A stretch of DNA of 6,151 bases from contig JAMDCE010000716.1 of NCBI GenBank assembly GCA_023489135.1, positions 1-6,151 of the forward strand. The letters are read 5' to 3'. Positions 1 through 5,625 of the stretch are shown piece by piece. A model generated the notes under the pieces. The model did no database searches and had not been told where the DNA came from. It saw only the letters and a list, made by a program, of their open reading frames with translations. Position 1 is the stretch's first letter, and each line of letters starts with the position of its first letter. The DNA is from Chloroflexota bacterium. Its GTDB lineage: Bacteria > Chloroflexota > Chloroflexia > JAMDCE01. The position numbers and the translations under genes were made by a program.

Positions 1-585
1 AGCGACACCTGGGCACCCGTAGCAGATATGCCTACGGCTAGGGCGGGCCTTGCTACGGTCAGCGGTCCTGACGGCCGCATCTACGCTATCGGGGGCGTGA
101 ACCAGACTGGCGTGCTCAGCAGGGTAGAGGCTTACGATCCTAACAGTAACTCTTGGAGCACGGTTGCCAGCATGCCGACCGCTCGTAGTCACTTCGCCGC
201 AACTCTAGGCGCCGATAATCGTATTTACGCCATCGGCGGCTATCTTGGCAATTCTGGAGCACAGGCTGGTCCGACGGGCATTGTCGAGGTGTACGACGTC
301 TATGGCGACACTTGGACGACCATAGCCAGCATGCCAACTGTCCGTGGGTTCTTGGCTGGTGCCCTTGGCCAGGATCAGCGGATTTATGCAATGGGCGGGG
401 ATGCCGGAGCCGGAACGCTCACTGTTGTTGAGTCGTTGACCACCGCGCCAACTCCAACACCAATCCCTACCGTTACGCAGTCGGCTACATCAACACCAAC
501 TCCTACCGTTACCCAGACGGCTACACCAACGCCGTGGCCGCATAACGTCGTTCTCCCATCAGTTTCTAAGAACGTGCGCCACTGA
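1..585 (+). CDS. Secreted kelch-repeat protein, C-terminal part (5' end outside window)
   Basis: The reading frame is open from base 1 to the TGA at 583-585, so the gene begins upstream and only 194 residues are visible. Three kelch-type blades can be read, each with a 'YAIGG' or 'YAMGG' strand (double Gly at window residues 31-32, 79-80 and 132-133) and, in the linkers, 'W-x-x-[VI]-A-x-MPT-x-R'. The repeat is about 48-53 residues. From about residue 149 the protein becomes a Pro/Thr/Ala-rich stalk and ends in 'WPHNVVLPSVSKNVRH'. Kelch blades build a beta-propeller used for binding proteins or sugars. The stalk and short hydrophobic end are typical of exported Chloroflexota proteins, so a surface or extracellular role is inferred. 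The ligand is unknown, and no catalytic domain is visible. The ATG at 28 lies inside a repeat and is not the true start. Confidence 0.9.
   Translation, partial: SDTWAPVADMPTARAGLATVSGPDGRIYAIGGVNQTGVLSRVEAYDPNSNSWSTVASMPTARSHFAATLGADNRIYAIGGYLGNSGAQAGPTGIVEVYDVYGDTWTTIASMPTVRGFLAGALGQDQRIYAMGGDAGAGTLTVVESLTTAPTPTPIPTVTQSATSTPTPTVTQTATPTPWPHNVVLPSVSKNVRH
466..537 (+). repeat. Two 36-bp tandem units coding the Pro/Thr stalk
   Basis: Bases 466-501 and 502-537 are near-identical 36-bp units beginning CCTACCGTTAC. They encode twelve residues of the type PTVTQ-[ST]-AT-[ST]-PTP. The second unit diverges at its end where the stalk meets the terminal WPHNVV segment. The in-frame tandem structure means that stalk length can change by slippage without breaking the gene. 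Confidence 0.8.
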
Positions 586-600
586 AAGAGCCTGATCTGT

Positions 601-619
601 CGGCTCAGCAGCCGCTTTT
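601..619 (+). terminator. Short hairpin with T run after the kelch gene
   Basis: CGGCT (601-605) pairs with AGCCG (610-614) around a CAGC loop, and a CTTTT run follows. It lies 16 bases after the kelch stop codon, a good position for a Rho-independent terminator. The stem has only 5 bp, and the same bases are the 3' end of the recombinase remnant on the other strand, so it may be fortuitous. Confidence 0.35.
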
Positions 620-960
620 ATGTTGCATACTCGATTCCCAGGTCCTTGGCCGCCCGTTCCTCTTGCCCTGCCGCCTCGCCCTCTCCATCCCTGCCCTCAC
701 TCGCTCGCGGATCGGCTCGAGTTCGAACTCGGCCAGCGAACCGAGCAGATTCAGCAGCAGCCTGCCCAGCGCCGTGCTGGTATCGAATTGCTCTCGCAGG
801 CTCTGGAAGCTGATCCCGAGGGTGCCCCGCACGCCTGAGGTATCGTGCATGTTCTTCACGGAGCGGAACGCTCTGTCCAGCTTGAACACCAGCACCACCT
901 TGAACCGGCGTTTAGCATCATCGTCCATTAGCTCCCGCCATGCAGATCGACGGGGGTCGA
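605..960 (-). pseudogene. Serine recombinase (resolvase/invertase family) remnant
   Basis: Read on the minus strand, this encodes the second half of a resolvase catalytic domain: 'SAWRELMDDDAKRRFKVV', then the KLDRAFRS motif, 'FDTSTALGRLLLNLLGSLAEFE' (long dimerisation helix) and 'RERVRAGMERARRQGKRNGRPR'. Intact members start with a Y-x-R-V-S segment holding the nucleophilic serine; nothing like it is present, so the product cannot be active. The recognisable part stops near 958, about 40 bases before the insertion sequence. At the other end the frame runs out after GRPR, but the next frame (659-605) reads 'ERAAKDLGIEYAT', a stop, then 'KRLL', which is the C-terminal helix-turn-helix of this family. 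The gene has therefore lost its N-terminus, the linker before the helix-turn-helix, and frame. Family identification is confident; the exact subgroup is not known. Confidence 0.85.
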
Positions 961-1000
961 ATCCGCAGATTGCGCAGATCATAGTGCTTTCGGCAGATTT

Positions 1001-1017
1001 TGTCCTGGTCACAATGA
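1001..1017 (+). repeat. Left terminal inverted repeat of the IS
   Basis: TGTCCTGGTCACAATGA matches the reverse complement of 2588-2604 (TGTCGTGGTCCCGCTGA) at 13 of 17 positions without gaps. The mismatches are internal, and the outer TGTC and TGGTC blocks are identical. Confidence 0.7.
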
Positions 1018-1086
1018 GAATGTAAGGTTGCTGTGTTGCTGAGGGCATAGGGATTGCGGAAATGGCTGTGACGAAAGGAGGTCGTG

Positions 1087-1566
1087 ATGAATGCAAGTGC
1101 CGAGCCCATCAGCAGCTCTAGCGAAAGTAAGCGCCCTTACTACCGACCGACCACGGCGGACCAGCGCAAGTTGCTCTTCAGGGTCTACGAGCGGACCGAT
1201 AGTCCAAGGGAAGCTTGTGCTGCCGCCCACGTGGGGATTGCCACGTTCTACTACTGGCGGCCACGCTTTGAGCAAGGTGGCTACGCGGCCTTGGAAGAGG
1301 TCAGGAGCCACGCGCGACATACTTTTGCCAAGGCATTACCGGCCAGTACGGTCCAGGAGGTGATCGCCGCCAAGCGCGAGCATGCCGATTGGGGGCGGCG
1401 GCGGATTGCTGACGAGTTACGGAAGGGGCACGGCTGGCAAGCCGTGGTCAGCGCCTCAGAGGTGCGGCGCATCCTGATCGAGGCGGGGCTTTGGGCGCAA
1501 GTGAGCAAGCCACGAAAAAAAGTGGGGCGCGCGCCCGCCATGCGGACGCGCCAGACGAGGCGGTGA
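1087..1566 (+). CDS. Transposase OrfA, DNA-binding half
   Basis: This 159-residue protein starts at ATG 1087, five bases after the strong site AAAGGAGG (1074-1081). A GTG directly before it (1084) is too close to that site. Residues ~15-60 ('ADQRKLLFRVYERTDSPREACAAAHVGIATFYYWRPRF') form a helix-turn-helix. A second segment, 'WGRRRIADELRKGHGW...VSASEVRRILIEAGLW', is the wrist-like helix-turn-helix that precedes the integrase core in IS3/IS481-type transposases. The protein should bind the IS ends. It stops at 1564-1566 before any catalytic residue, and the integrase core continues in the -1 frame, reached through the A-run at 1515-1521. Read alone it could act as a regulator; read through, it is the N-terminus of the 499-residue transposase. 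Confidence 0.85.
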   Translation: MNASAEPISSSSESKRPYYRPTTADQRKLLFRVYERTDSPREACAAAHVGIATFYYWRPRFEQGGYAALEEVRSHARHTFAKALPASTVQEVIAAKREHADWGRRRIADELRKGHGWQAVVSASEVRRILIEAGLWAQVSKPRKKVGRAPAMRTRQTRR

Positions 1567-2585
1567 ACGTAGATCTGTGCTTCGTACCGGCGACCCACGC
1601 GCCGGCCGAGTTGCTGCCGGCGGTGAGCGGTTCCTCGGGACGATTACTAGTCAGCCGTCCCAAAGGGTCGAAGGAGGAACGAAGCTGGCCGGGGCAGGCG
1701 TTCGAGCGGGAGGAACTGAGCTATGCGGAAGCGATGGATCAGTTCATGGCCGCACGGGAGGCGAAGGATGCGGAGGAGGGAAAGGTCGCCGAAGGAGGGG
1801 CGGAAACAATAGCGGATCAGAAAGGGCAGCGACGGGCGTTGCGTAGCGAAATCGAGCGTCTGCGGGTGGCGCGCCGCGAGGAGCGGGCGAGGCGCCGGCT
1901 ATTGGATCAGGCCTGGAAGGCGTGCCAGCACGAACATAGGAAGGCGGCGGCCGCCGTGAGTGGGGTGAGGAGACTGGGGCCGCGCTCGACGTTAGGGAAG
2001 AGGCGAGGGGCGCTGAAGGCGCAATGGCGAGCGCAGTGGGCAGCGCGTCACGAGGAATTGGCGCGGCGTCGGATAGAAGATGAGCGATGGCGGCAGGAGC
2101 GGGCGGGGCTGCGGGAACGTGAGCATGAGCTTGGGCTGAGGGCAGCGTGTGCCTGGATTGCAGTATTGGTGATCGTGGACAACTGCACGCGGCGGTCGCT
2201 GGGGCTACCAATGTTCGTGATGGGCGCCCACGTGACAGCGGCGTTGGTGGTGGCAGCCATGGAGGAGCTCTTGCCGACGGATCTGAAGTATCTGATCGCT
2301 GATCGAGGGGTGCACTTCACAGCGGATGTTCTGAAGAAGCTGGCGGAAGGGCGTGGTTTCGTAAGGGTGCCGCTGGCGAAACACCGACCGCAAAGCAACG
2401 GCATAGCGGAACGGTTCGTGGAAACGCTGAAAGCATGGTTGTCTGATAAGGAGTGGCAGACGGCGGAGGAGTTGGCAGCACTGCTCAAGCAGTTCGTGTC
2501 CTACTACAACGATCGTCCCCATCAGGGCCACGAGCTTGCGGGGCTCTCACCGAACGAGTATGCCGCTCGAAGGGTCGCTGCCTGA
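1491..2585 (+). CDS. Transposase OrfB, DDE integrase core (rve type), in -1 frame to OrfA
   Basis: The frame is open from 1491 (a TTG with no ribosome binding site), so entry by frameshift near 1521 is more likely than independent initiation. The catalytic triad is readable by ORF residue: Asp28 in 'VNVDLCFVP', Asp271 in 'LIADRGVHF' and Glu307 in 'SNGIAERFVETLK', with 35 residues between the last two, the classic DD35E spacing. 'YYNDRPHQG...LSPNEY' closes the domain as usual. Between Asp28 and the next strand ('WIAVLVIVDNCTRRSLG', Asp230) lies an insert of about 180 residues, rich in Arg, Glu, Ala and Gln and predicted by eye to be coiled coil, where most rve domains have a short turn. The OrfA-OrfB fusion would be 499 residues. 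All three catalytic residues are present, so the enzyme could be active if the frameshift occurs. Confidence 0.85.
   Translation: MGASEQATKKSGARARHADAPDEAVNVDLCFVPATHAPAELLPAVSGSSGRLLVSRPKGSKEERSWPGQAFEREELSYAEAMDQFMAAREAKDAEEGKVAEGGAETIADQKGQRRALRSEIERLRVARREERARRRLLDQAWKACQHEHRKAAAAVSGVRRLGPRSTLGKRRGALKAQWRAQWAARHEELARRRIEDERWRQERAGLREREHELGLRAACAWIAVLVIVDNCTRRSLGLPMFVMGAHVTAALVVAAMEELLPTDLKYLIADRGVHFTADVLKKLAEGRGFVRVPLAKHRPQSNGIAERFVETLKAWLSDKEWQTAEELAALLKQFVSYYNDRPHQGHELAGLSPNEYAARRVAA
1515..1552 (+). promoter_or_regulatory. Probable -1 ribosomal frameshift site
   Basis: In the OrfA frame the site reads CG-A-AAA-AAA-GTG, so seven consecutive A residues (1515-1521) sit as an A_AAA_AAA slippery heptamer. 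A shift to the -1 frame enters OrfB exactly here. GGCGCG (1526-1531) can pair with CGCGCC (1547-1552), placing a stem-loop four bases after the heptamer, where stimulators normally lie. IS3-group elements are known to use such signals. The alternative is that one A was lost from an A8 tract, breaking a single open frame. Confidence 0.6.
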
Positions 2586-2587
2586 CA

Positions 2588-2604
2588 TCAGCGGGACCAC
2601 GACA
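2588..2604 (-). repeat. Right terminal inverted repeat of the IS
   Basis: This is the partner of the left end. On the minus strand it reads TGTCGTGGTCCCGCTGA. It begins 2 bases after the transposase stop codon and ends in ACA on the plus strand. Confidence 0.7.
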
Positions 2605-2668
2605 AGTTGTATCAAAAATGGTATCAGGGCCGTTCGCCAAGACCTTGATTGCCTGCCCGAAAACGCAA

Positions 2669-2695
2669 AGCCCGCCAGGTTGTTCCTGACGGGCT
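2669..2695 (+). terminator. Hairpin resembling a Rho-independent terminator
   Basis: AGCCCGCCAGG (2669-2679) pairs with CCTGACGGGCT (2685-2695) with one mismatch and a 5-base loop. The A-rich AAAACGCAAAG before it and GTTGT after it fit a bidirectional terminator, although there is no real T tract downstream. It lies 65 bases outside the IS and directly abuts the structured element that starts at 2700. Confidence 0.5.
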
Positions 2696-2699
2696 GTTG

Positions 2700-2789
2700 T
2701 ATACTGTGCTCGTCAAGCTACTTGTCCTAGCTTGGCCACGCTCCGGGATGTTACCAGCATCGCCGGGGCATCTTTAGTTGTCAATGCCC
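2700..2789 (+). repeat. Structured intergenic element, copy 1
   Basis: A TATACT box (2700-2705) is followed by hairpin 1 (CAAGCTA 2714-2720 with TAGCTTG 2728-2734, 7-base loop). Next come the spacer GGCCACG and hairpin 2 (CTCCGGGATG 2741-2750 with CATCGCCGGGG 2758-2768). An overlapping alternative stem joins GGGCAT (2766-2771) to ATGCCC (2784-2789). The blocks 2733-2752 and 2758-2774 recur almost exactly in copy 2 at 5748-5828. It may be a small RNA, an elaborate terminator or a repetitive extragenic element; I do not recognise the family. No open frame crosses it convincingly. Confidence 0.65.
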
Positions 2790-3104
2790 GCTTGTGCGGT
2801 ATGTCTCTATGATACTCGTCTGTTGGCAGTTGTCTAGAGAAACCTCATGAACCCCTTGACCAAATGGCCATCGGGCGCTAGCATGCAGCCATGTTGACCT
2901 CTGGCAGCCTACCGTGAGCTGGCGACGGGGTGGAATGGCGGGGAAGGTTCACTGAGAGGCGCTCGCATAACAGGATCCCCTGCTCGCTCCTAGGCTGCCA
3001 TTTGGGGTGGTGCGGAACCTTGGCGCAGTTCGCTGGGCAGGGGCTAAGTGGAGCAGTGAGGCACGCAGAGAACCGACGATCCGTCGAATTTGGAGGCCAA
3101 TGCC
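2790..3104 (+). other. Gene-free stretch with leader of the 3105 gene
   Basis: No coding region is supported here. Short frames on both strands lack a ribosome binding site and family-like composition. The stretch holds one promoter-like pair (2856-2884) and the ribosome binding site of the next gene (TTTGGAGG, 3089-3096). Confidence 0.5.
2856..2884 (+). promoter_or_regulatory. Candidate sigma-70-type promoter
   Basis: TTGACC (2856-2861) and TAGCAT (2879-2884) are separated by 17 bases. The -35 matches consensus at 5 of 6 positions, the -10 at 4 of 6. It would give a leader of roughly 215 bases before the 3105 gene. It is supported only by this match. Confidence 0.35.
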
Positions 3105-3770
3105 GTGTCCATCGTTCAGCAGGCTGAATCACAGGCGCTGAAGAAATACGCAAGACTGCTAGAGGAACTCCATGGAACTCGGCTCCACGGATTGCCGGAG
3201 CGCATTTTGCCTGCACCAGCCGAGGAACTCCGAGAGATAATCAAACACCGAATTGCGCAGTCCAATTCCGAGTCCGAGAACGAGCGGCTCCTAAAGATGC
3301 TCTCGTACCTCGACCTCTTCGCTACGGGGCTGGTGAGCCAGGAATACGCCCGACTGCTGCGGGGTAATCTCATTGCCGTGCCTGTGCTCGTGGCAACCAT
3401 GTATTCCATCTGGCAGGGGATCCTCCACGGTTCATGGTTTTGGCTAGCCGCCCCGGTAGCTCTTGGTGTTGGCGCGTTTTATTCACTGGCATTCCGTATG
3501 ATTTCCCCGGCACGGGGCGGCTTGTGGAATGCGGTCGCCTTGGAAGCCTGCCGCTGGGTAATGCTCCTTGGCTATGGCGCTGTTTGGCTCTCACTGTTGT
3601 TCTATAGTGCGCTTGGCGGGCTCTACCGCTCTTGGGTAGCTGGGCCTGATGTTCTAGGCCTACTGATGGCCACAGTCTCGCTCGTCGTCTGCTGGAAATA
3701 TAGCGGGTATGTAAATCGCCTCCACTATTTCGTCTTTGCAAACGAGTACAAGGGGACGAAAGCCCCGTAG
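3105..3770 (+). CDS. Unknown membrane protein with four predicted transmembrane helices
   Basis: I do not recognise this 221-residue protein. GTG at 3105 is chosen as start because GGAGG (3092-3096) lies eight bases before it; an in-frame TTG at 3090 overlaps that site and is rejected. Residues 1-85 are charged and mostly helical ('ALKKYARLLEELHG', 'LREIIKHRIAQSNSESENE') and probably cytoplasmic. Four hydrophobic segments follow at about 87-107, 110-132, 150-172 and 182-201, and the protein ends in a short polar tail. No catalytic motif, signal peptide or metal site is visible. It is the first of four same-strand genes of unknown role between the two structured repeats. A 207-base gap separates it from the next gene, so co-transcription is uncertain. 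Confidence 0.75.
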   Translation: MSIVQQAESQALKKYARLLEELHGTRLHGLPERILPAPAEELREIIKHRIAQSNSESENERLLKMLSYLDLFATGLVSQEYARLLRGNLIAVPVLVATMYSIWQGILHGSWFWLAAPVALGVGAFYSLAFRMISPARGGLWNAVALEACRWVMLLGYGAVWLSLLFYSALGGLYRSWVAGPDVLGLLMATVSLVVCWKYSGYVNRLHYFVFANEYKGTKAP

Positions 3771-3917
3771 TACAGACGGAAGTGCTGCAGGCGTTTGGCT
3801 GGGTCAGACGTTGCGTTATACCAAGTCGGCCGGGGCTGTGATAAGAACTGCGTGACATGACGATGACCTCGCTGCCAACTGGATGCGAATTAACCGGCCA
3901 GCGTCATTTGGCAACTG

Positions 3918-3938
3918 GACTGGCGGGAGATGCCAGTC
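3918..3938 (+). promoter_or_regulatory. Perfect 7-bp hairpin in the leader of the 3978 gene
   Basis: GACTGGC (3918-3924) pairs exactly with GCCAGTC (3932-3938) around a 7-base loop, GGGAGAT. It lies 39 bases before the ATG at 3978 and has no T tract. It could be an operator half-site pair or a leader structure. I see nothing else of note between 3771 and 3977. Confidence 0.35.
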
Positions 3939-3977
3939 GAGGAATGATGAGCGTTCCGGTTGCTTAGGGAGGGCGGT

Positions 3978-4469
3978 ATGTGGCCGTTCACGGCAAAGCT
4001 GACGAGAACCCAAGAATCGGAGGTCAAGGACTTTAGGGATTGGGCCGAGGCAGTCTGTGCACCCTACGAGGACCGGTTTCGGAGTTTCCACGAAAAAACG
4101 GTGGGACTTTACGAGTTATGCAGGCCACTCGCTCAGCAGACACCCTGCTCCACAAATCTGAGTCCTGAGGTGGTTGAGAGTGCCCACCGGACTGTAGTTG
4201 AATACAGGCAGTTCGTGTCCGATCTCCGGGACTCCTTTCCCCGACGGAAGCCCGATCGATGGTATCCAAAGGAAATCCGAAAGGCGTACGAGCGATGGAC
4301 ATTGTCCTTTAGCGGCATGTCGTCTGCTCTGGAGATGGTGGACGAGTCTCTCCAAAAGCCACAGGCTCTGACGAATGAGCCGGGCCAACAGAAGATCAAC
4401 ATGTTCATCCAAGGGCTGAAACTCGTGGCGTTTTTCAGCCCCTTCAAGATGAACTTGCCAAAATGGTAG
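3978..4469 (+). CDS. Unknown soluble charged protein
   Basis: I do not recognise this 163-residue protein. ATG 3978 is the start: AGGGAGG (3966-3972) lies five bases upstream, while an in-frame TTG at 3960 has no site. The sequence is helical and rich in Glu, Arg and Lys, with Trp scattered through it and several Cys (residues 27, 48 and 57) that form no obvious metal-binding pattern. No signal peptide is present. A weakly hydrophobic stretch near the end ('MFIQGLKLVAFFSPF', about residues 142-156) could be an amphipathic membrane-associating helix. It is followed 21 bases later by the small gene at 4491, so translation of the two may be coupled. Good ribosome binding and an uninterrupted frame support it as a real gene. 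Confidence 0.65.
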   Translation: MWPFTAKLTRTQESEVKDFRDWAEAVCAPYEDRFRSFHEKTVGLYELCRPLAQQTPCSTNLSPEVVESAHRTVVEYRQFVSDLRDSFPRRKPDRWYPKEIRKAYERWTLSFSGMSSALEMVDESLQKPQALTNEPGQQKINMFIQGLKLVAFFSPFKMNLPKW

Positions 4470-4490
4470 TTGCCGTACGGAGGGTTCTAC

Positions 4491-4658
4491 GTGGGTGCCA
4501 TTCTTGTGGCAGCGGCTTTGCTCGGCGCTTCCCGGCCAGCCAGACACGTTCTTGTGGCCGCCAGTGGCGCCTCCGCTCGCCTTGCCATCTCTGACTGGGC
4601 GCCTTTGGTTTTTGACGCATTGGCCTTCTCCACTGACGCGGAGCCATACCAGTGTTAG
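4491..4658 (+). CDS. Small hydrophobic protein, 55 residues
   Basis: This is a short frame starting at GTG 4491, seven bases after GGAGG (4479-4483). An in-frame TTG at 4470 precedes that site and is not used. The product begins 'MGAILVAAALLGASRP' and continues Ala-, Leu- and Val-rich to about residue 25, which could be one membrane helix or a poor signal peptide. The rest ('ISDWAPLVFDALAFSTDAEPYQC') is acidic. No family is recognised. Support is the ribosome binding site and the tight 21-base gap after the 3978 gene. Against it are its size and equally long frames on the other strand. It could be a real small protein or a relic of a longer gene. Confidence 0.4.
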   Translation: MGAILVAAALLGASRPARHVLVAASGASARLAISDWAPLVFDALAFSTDAEPYQC

Positions 4659-4779
4659 GATGTCTCTATGGCGAATCCGGGCCAGTTAGGCCGACAGGGC
4701 GCTGACGAATGAGCACGGCAAGACTTCCAATAGCTCTTTCTACCGATTCGTTGGCGTACCTGGCCGAAAGTGAGTATAC

Positions 4780-5322
4780 GTGTTGCGTGAAAGTCTGTCG
4801 GCTGGTCTCGTGTGGTATTTGCGGCTCGGGCCAAGCTTACCAATTAGGGCAGTAACGCTGACCGTGTTGCTGTGTGGCGCAACCTGGAGTGCGGTCAACG
4901 TGCTCGGCATCGTCCTGAACTTGATTGGTGCGCAGTTCATCAAGTCGTTTGAGGACGGCCGAGAGTGCAGTATCCCACTCTGGAGCGCTCTGCCAAGGAA
5001 TGCCGCCCTAGACTTCTTCCCCGGCACGACGCCTAACGGCCTTATCTCTACTGTGATGATCCTCGTGGTAAATCTGGCGCTGTTCGGGCTGACCGCATGG
5101 ATTCTTGCCCACAACCCGAAGATGTTTTCTAGCGTTGTTCCTGGTCAAGCCTCTCTCCTGCATGGTGTGCTGCTTAACCTTGGGGCGGTGTTTGCGACCG
5201 TTCTGATTCTGGCGGTGGCCACGGCGGCACGGGTAGTCGCAATCGGGATTCTTTTCGGCTTCAATAGTAACGTTGTCGATCTGATGTTGCCTGGGACTTG
5301 CAGCTTCCTCGGTTATCCGTGA
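4780..5322 (+). CDS. Unknown membrane protein
   Basis: I do not recognise this 180-residue protein. GTG 4780 follows a weak site (AAAGTGAG, 4767-4774). A hydrophobic segment at residues ~25-54 starts after the basic 'LRLGPSLPIR', which favours a cytoplasmic N-terminus. A polar loop with two prolines and one Cys (55-87) follows. Further membrane segments lie at ~88-110 and ~125-160; the last is long enough for one or two passes. The C-terminus 'NSNVVDLMLPGTCSFLGYP' is short. No active-site motif is visible. It shares strand with the 3105, 3978 and 4491 genes but is separated from the last by 121 bases. The start is the least certain part; later in-frame starts are possible. Confidence 0.6.
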   Translation: MLRESLSAGLVWYLRLGPSLPIRAVTLTVLLCGATWSAVNVLGIVLNLIGAQFIKSFEDGRECSIPLWSALPRNAALDFFPGTTPNGLISTVMILVVNLALFGLTAWILAHNPKMFSSVVPGQASLLHGVLLNLGAVFATVLILAVATAARVVAIGILFGFNSNVVDLMLPGTCSFLGYP

Positions 5323-5376
5323 TCCGATACGTTAGCTATGAGCCAAGCTTAGGGTCGCAGCCCATATTACATTTAG

Positions 5377-5625
5377 CGGCCTCCTACCGCTACACCCACC
5401 TTCACGCAAACTCCAACTGGCACTGCGACTGCTACTGCCACCATTCCGCCTTCCCGTACGCCTACCTCAACTTCCACACGCACGCTTAGCCCCACGTCTT
5501 CCGCGAGCCCCACCCGCACCTCCACTATCACGCCCACCCCCACCTCCACTGCGACGCCGACTCGTACCCGAACTTCGCTGCCGTACCACGTGGTCATTCC
5601 GTTCACCGAGAAGAGTCACCGTTAA
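5377..5625 (+). pseudogene. Severed Pro/Thr-rich C-terminal tail of a secreted protein
   Basis: The frame opens after a TAG at 5374-5376 and runs to TAA 5623-5625 without any start codon or ribosome binding site. It encodes 82 residues: 'RPPTATPTFTQTPTGTATAT', more Pro/Thr/Ser-rich sequence with 'TPTPTSTATPTRTRTS', then 'LPYHVVIPFTEKSHR'. This has the same layout as the tail of the kelch protein ending at 585: a Pro/Thr stalk, then P-[HY]-x-VV-[LI]-P and a basic end. Stalks of this kind sit at the C-terminus of long exported proteins, so the body of the gene has been deleted or displaced. Just upstream, another frame reads 'YEPSLGSQPILHLAA', which might be a frameshifted piece of it; I cannot confirm this. 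The 3' end is intact and is followed 122 bases later by structured element copy 2. Confidence 0.7.

Larger units (their letters stand above)
1001..2604 (+). mobile_element. Insertion sequence with a two-frame rve-type DDE transposase
   Basis: The element is bounded by TGTCCTGGTCAC (1001-1012) and the inverted match GGGACCACGACA (2593-2604), giving TGT...ACA ends as in the IS3 and IS481 groups. Length is 1,604 bp. It contains OrfA (helix-turn-helix) and OrfB (DDE integrase core) in the -1 frame. The right end lies 19 bases after the transposase stop, the compact layout expected of an IS. I see no convincing target duplication: ...GATTT on the left and AGTTG... on the right do not match. The copy may therefore be old, or one flank may have been rearranged. 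Ends are inferred from the repeat match alone and could shift by a base or two. Confidence 0.75.

Noticed and set aside
950..970. tRNA T-arm-like GGGGGTCGAATCC
   Set aside because: The stem does not close (CCGC instead of CCCCC), one loop base is missing, and no acceptor, D or anticodon arm is present; it lies at the edge of the recombinase remnant.
1744..2211. Minus-strand Pro/Ala/Ser-rich frame of 155 codons inside the IS
   Set aside because: It is the shadow of the coiled-coil insert of the transposase on the opposite strand.
990..2612. Target-site duplication flanking the IS
   Set aside because: Bases just outside the two ends (GATTT and AGTTG) do not match for any length from 3 to 8.
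2878..3216. Minus-strand frame of 112 codons over the leader and start of the 3105 gene
   Set aside because: It has no family-like sequence, runs through the well-placed ribosome binding site of the opposite gene, and is rich in Pro, Arg and Cys as expected of a shadow frame.
4367..4714. 13-base direct repeat CTGACGAATGAGC within the 3978 gene and the gap before the 4780 gene
   Set aside because: One such match is expected nearly by chance in a window this size, and similarity fades quickly on both sides.
4709..4855. 48-codon frame with a Cys-rich end (CCVKVCRLVSCGICG) overlapping the 4780 gene
   Set aside because: The Cys pattern lies in the overlap with the 4780 gene and is probably a by-product of its codons. 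The ribosome binding site is weak.
5373..5606. Minus-strand Val/Gly-rich frame of 77 codons
   Set aside because: It is the antisense of the Pro/Thr-rich tail; low-complexity coding DNA gives such frames automatically.
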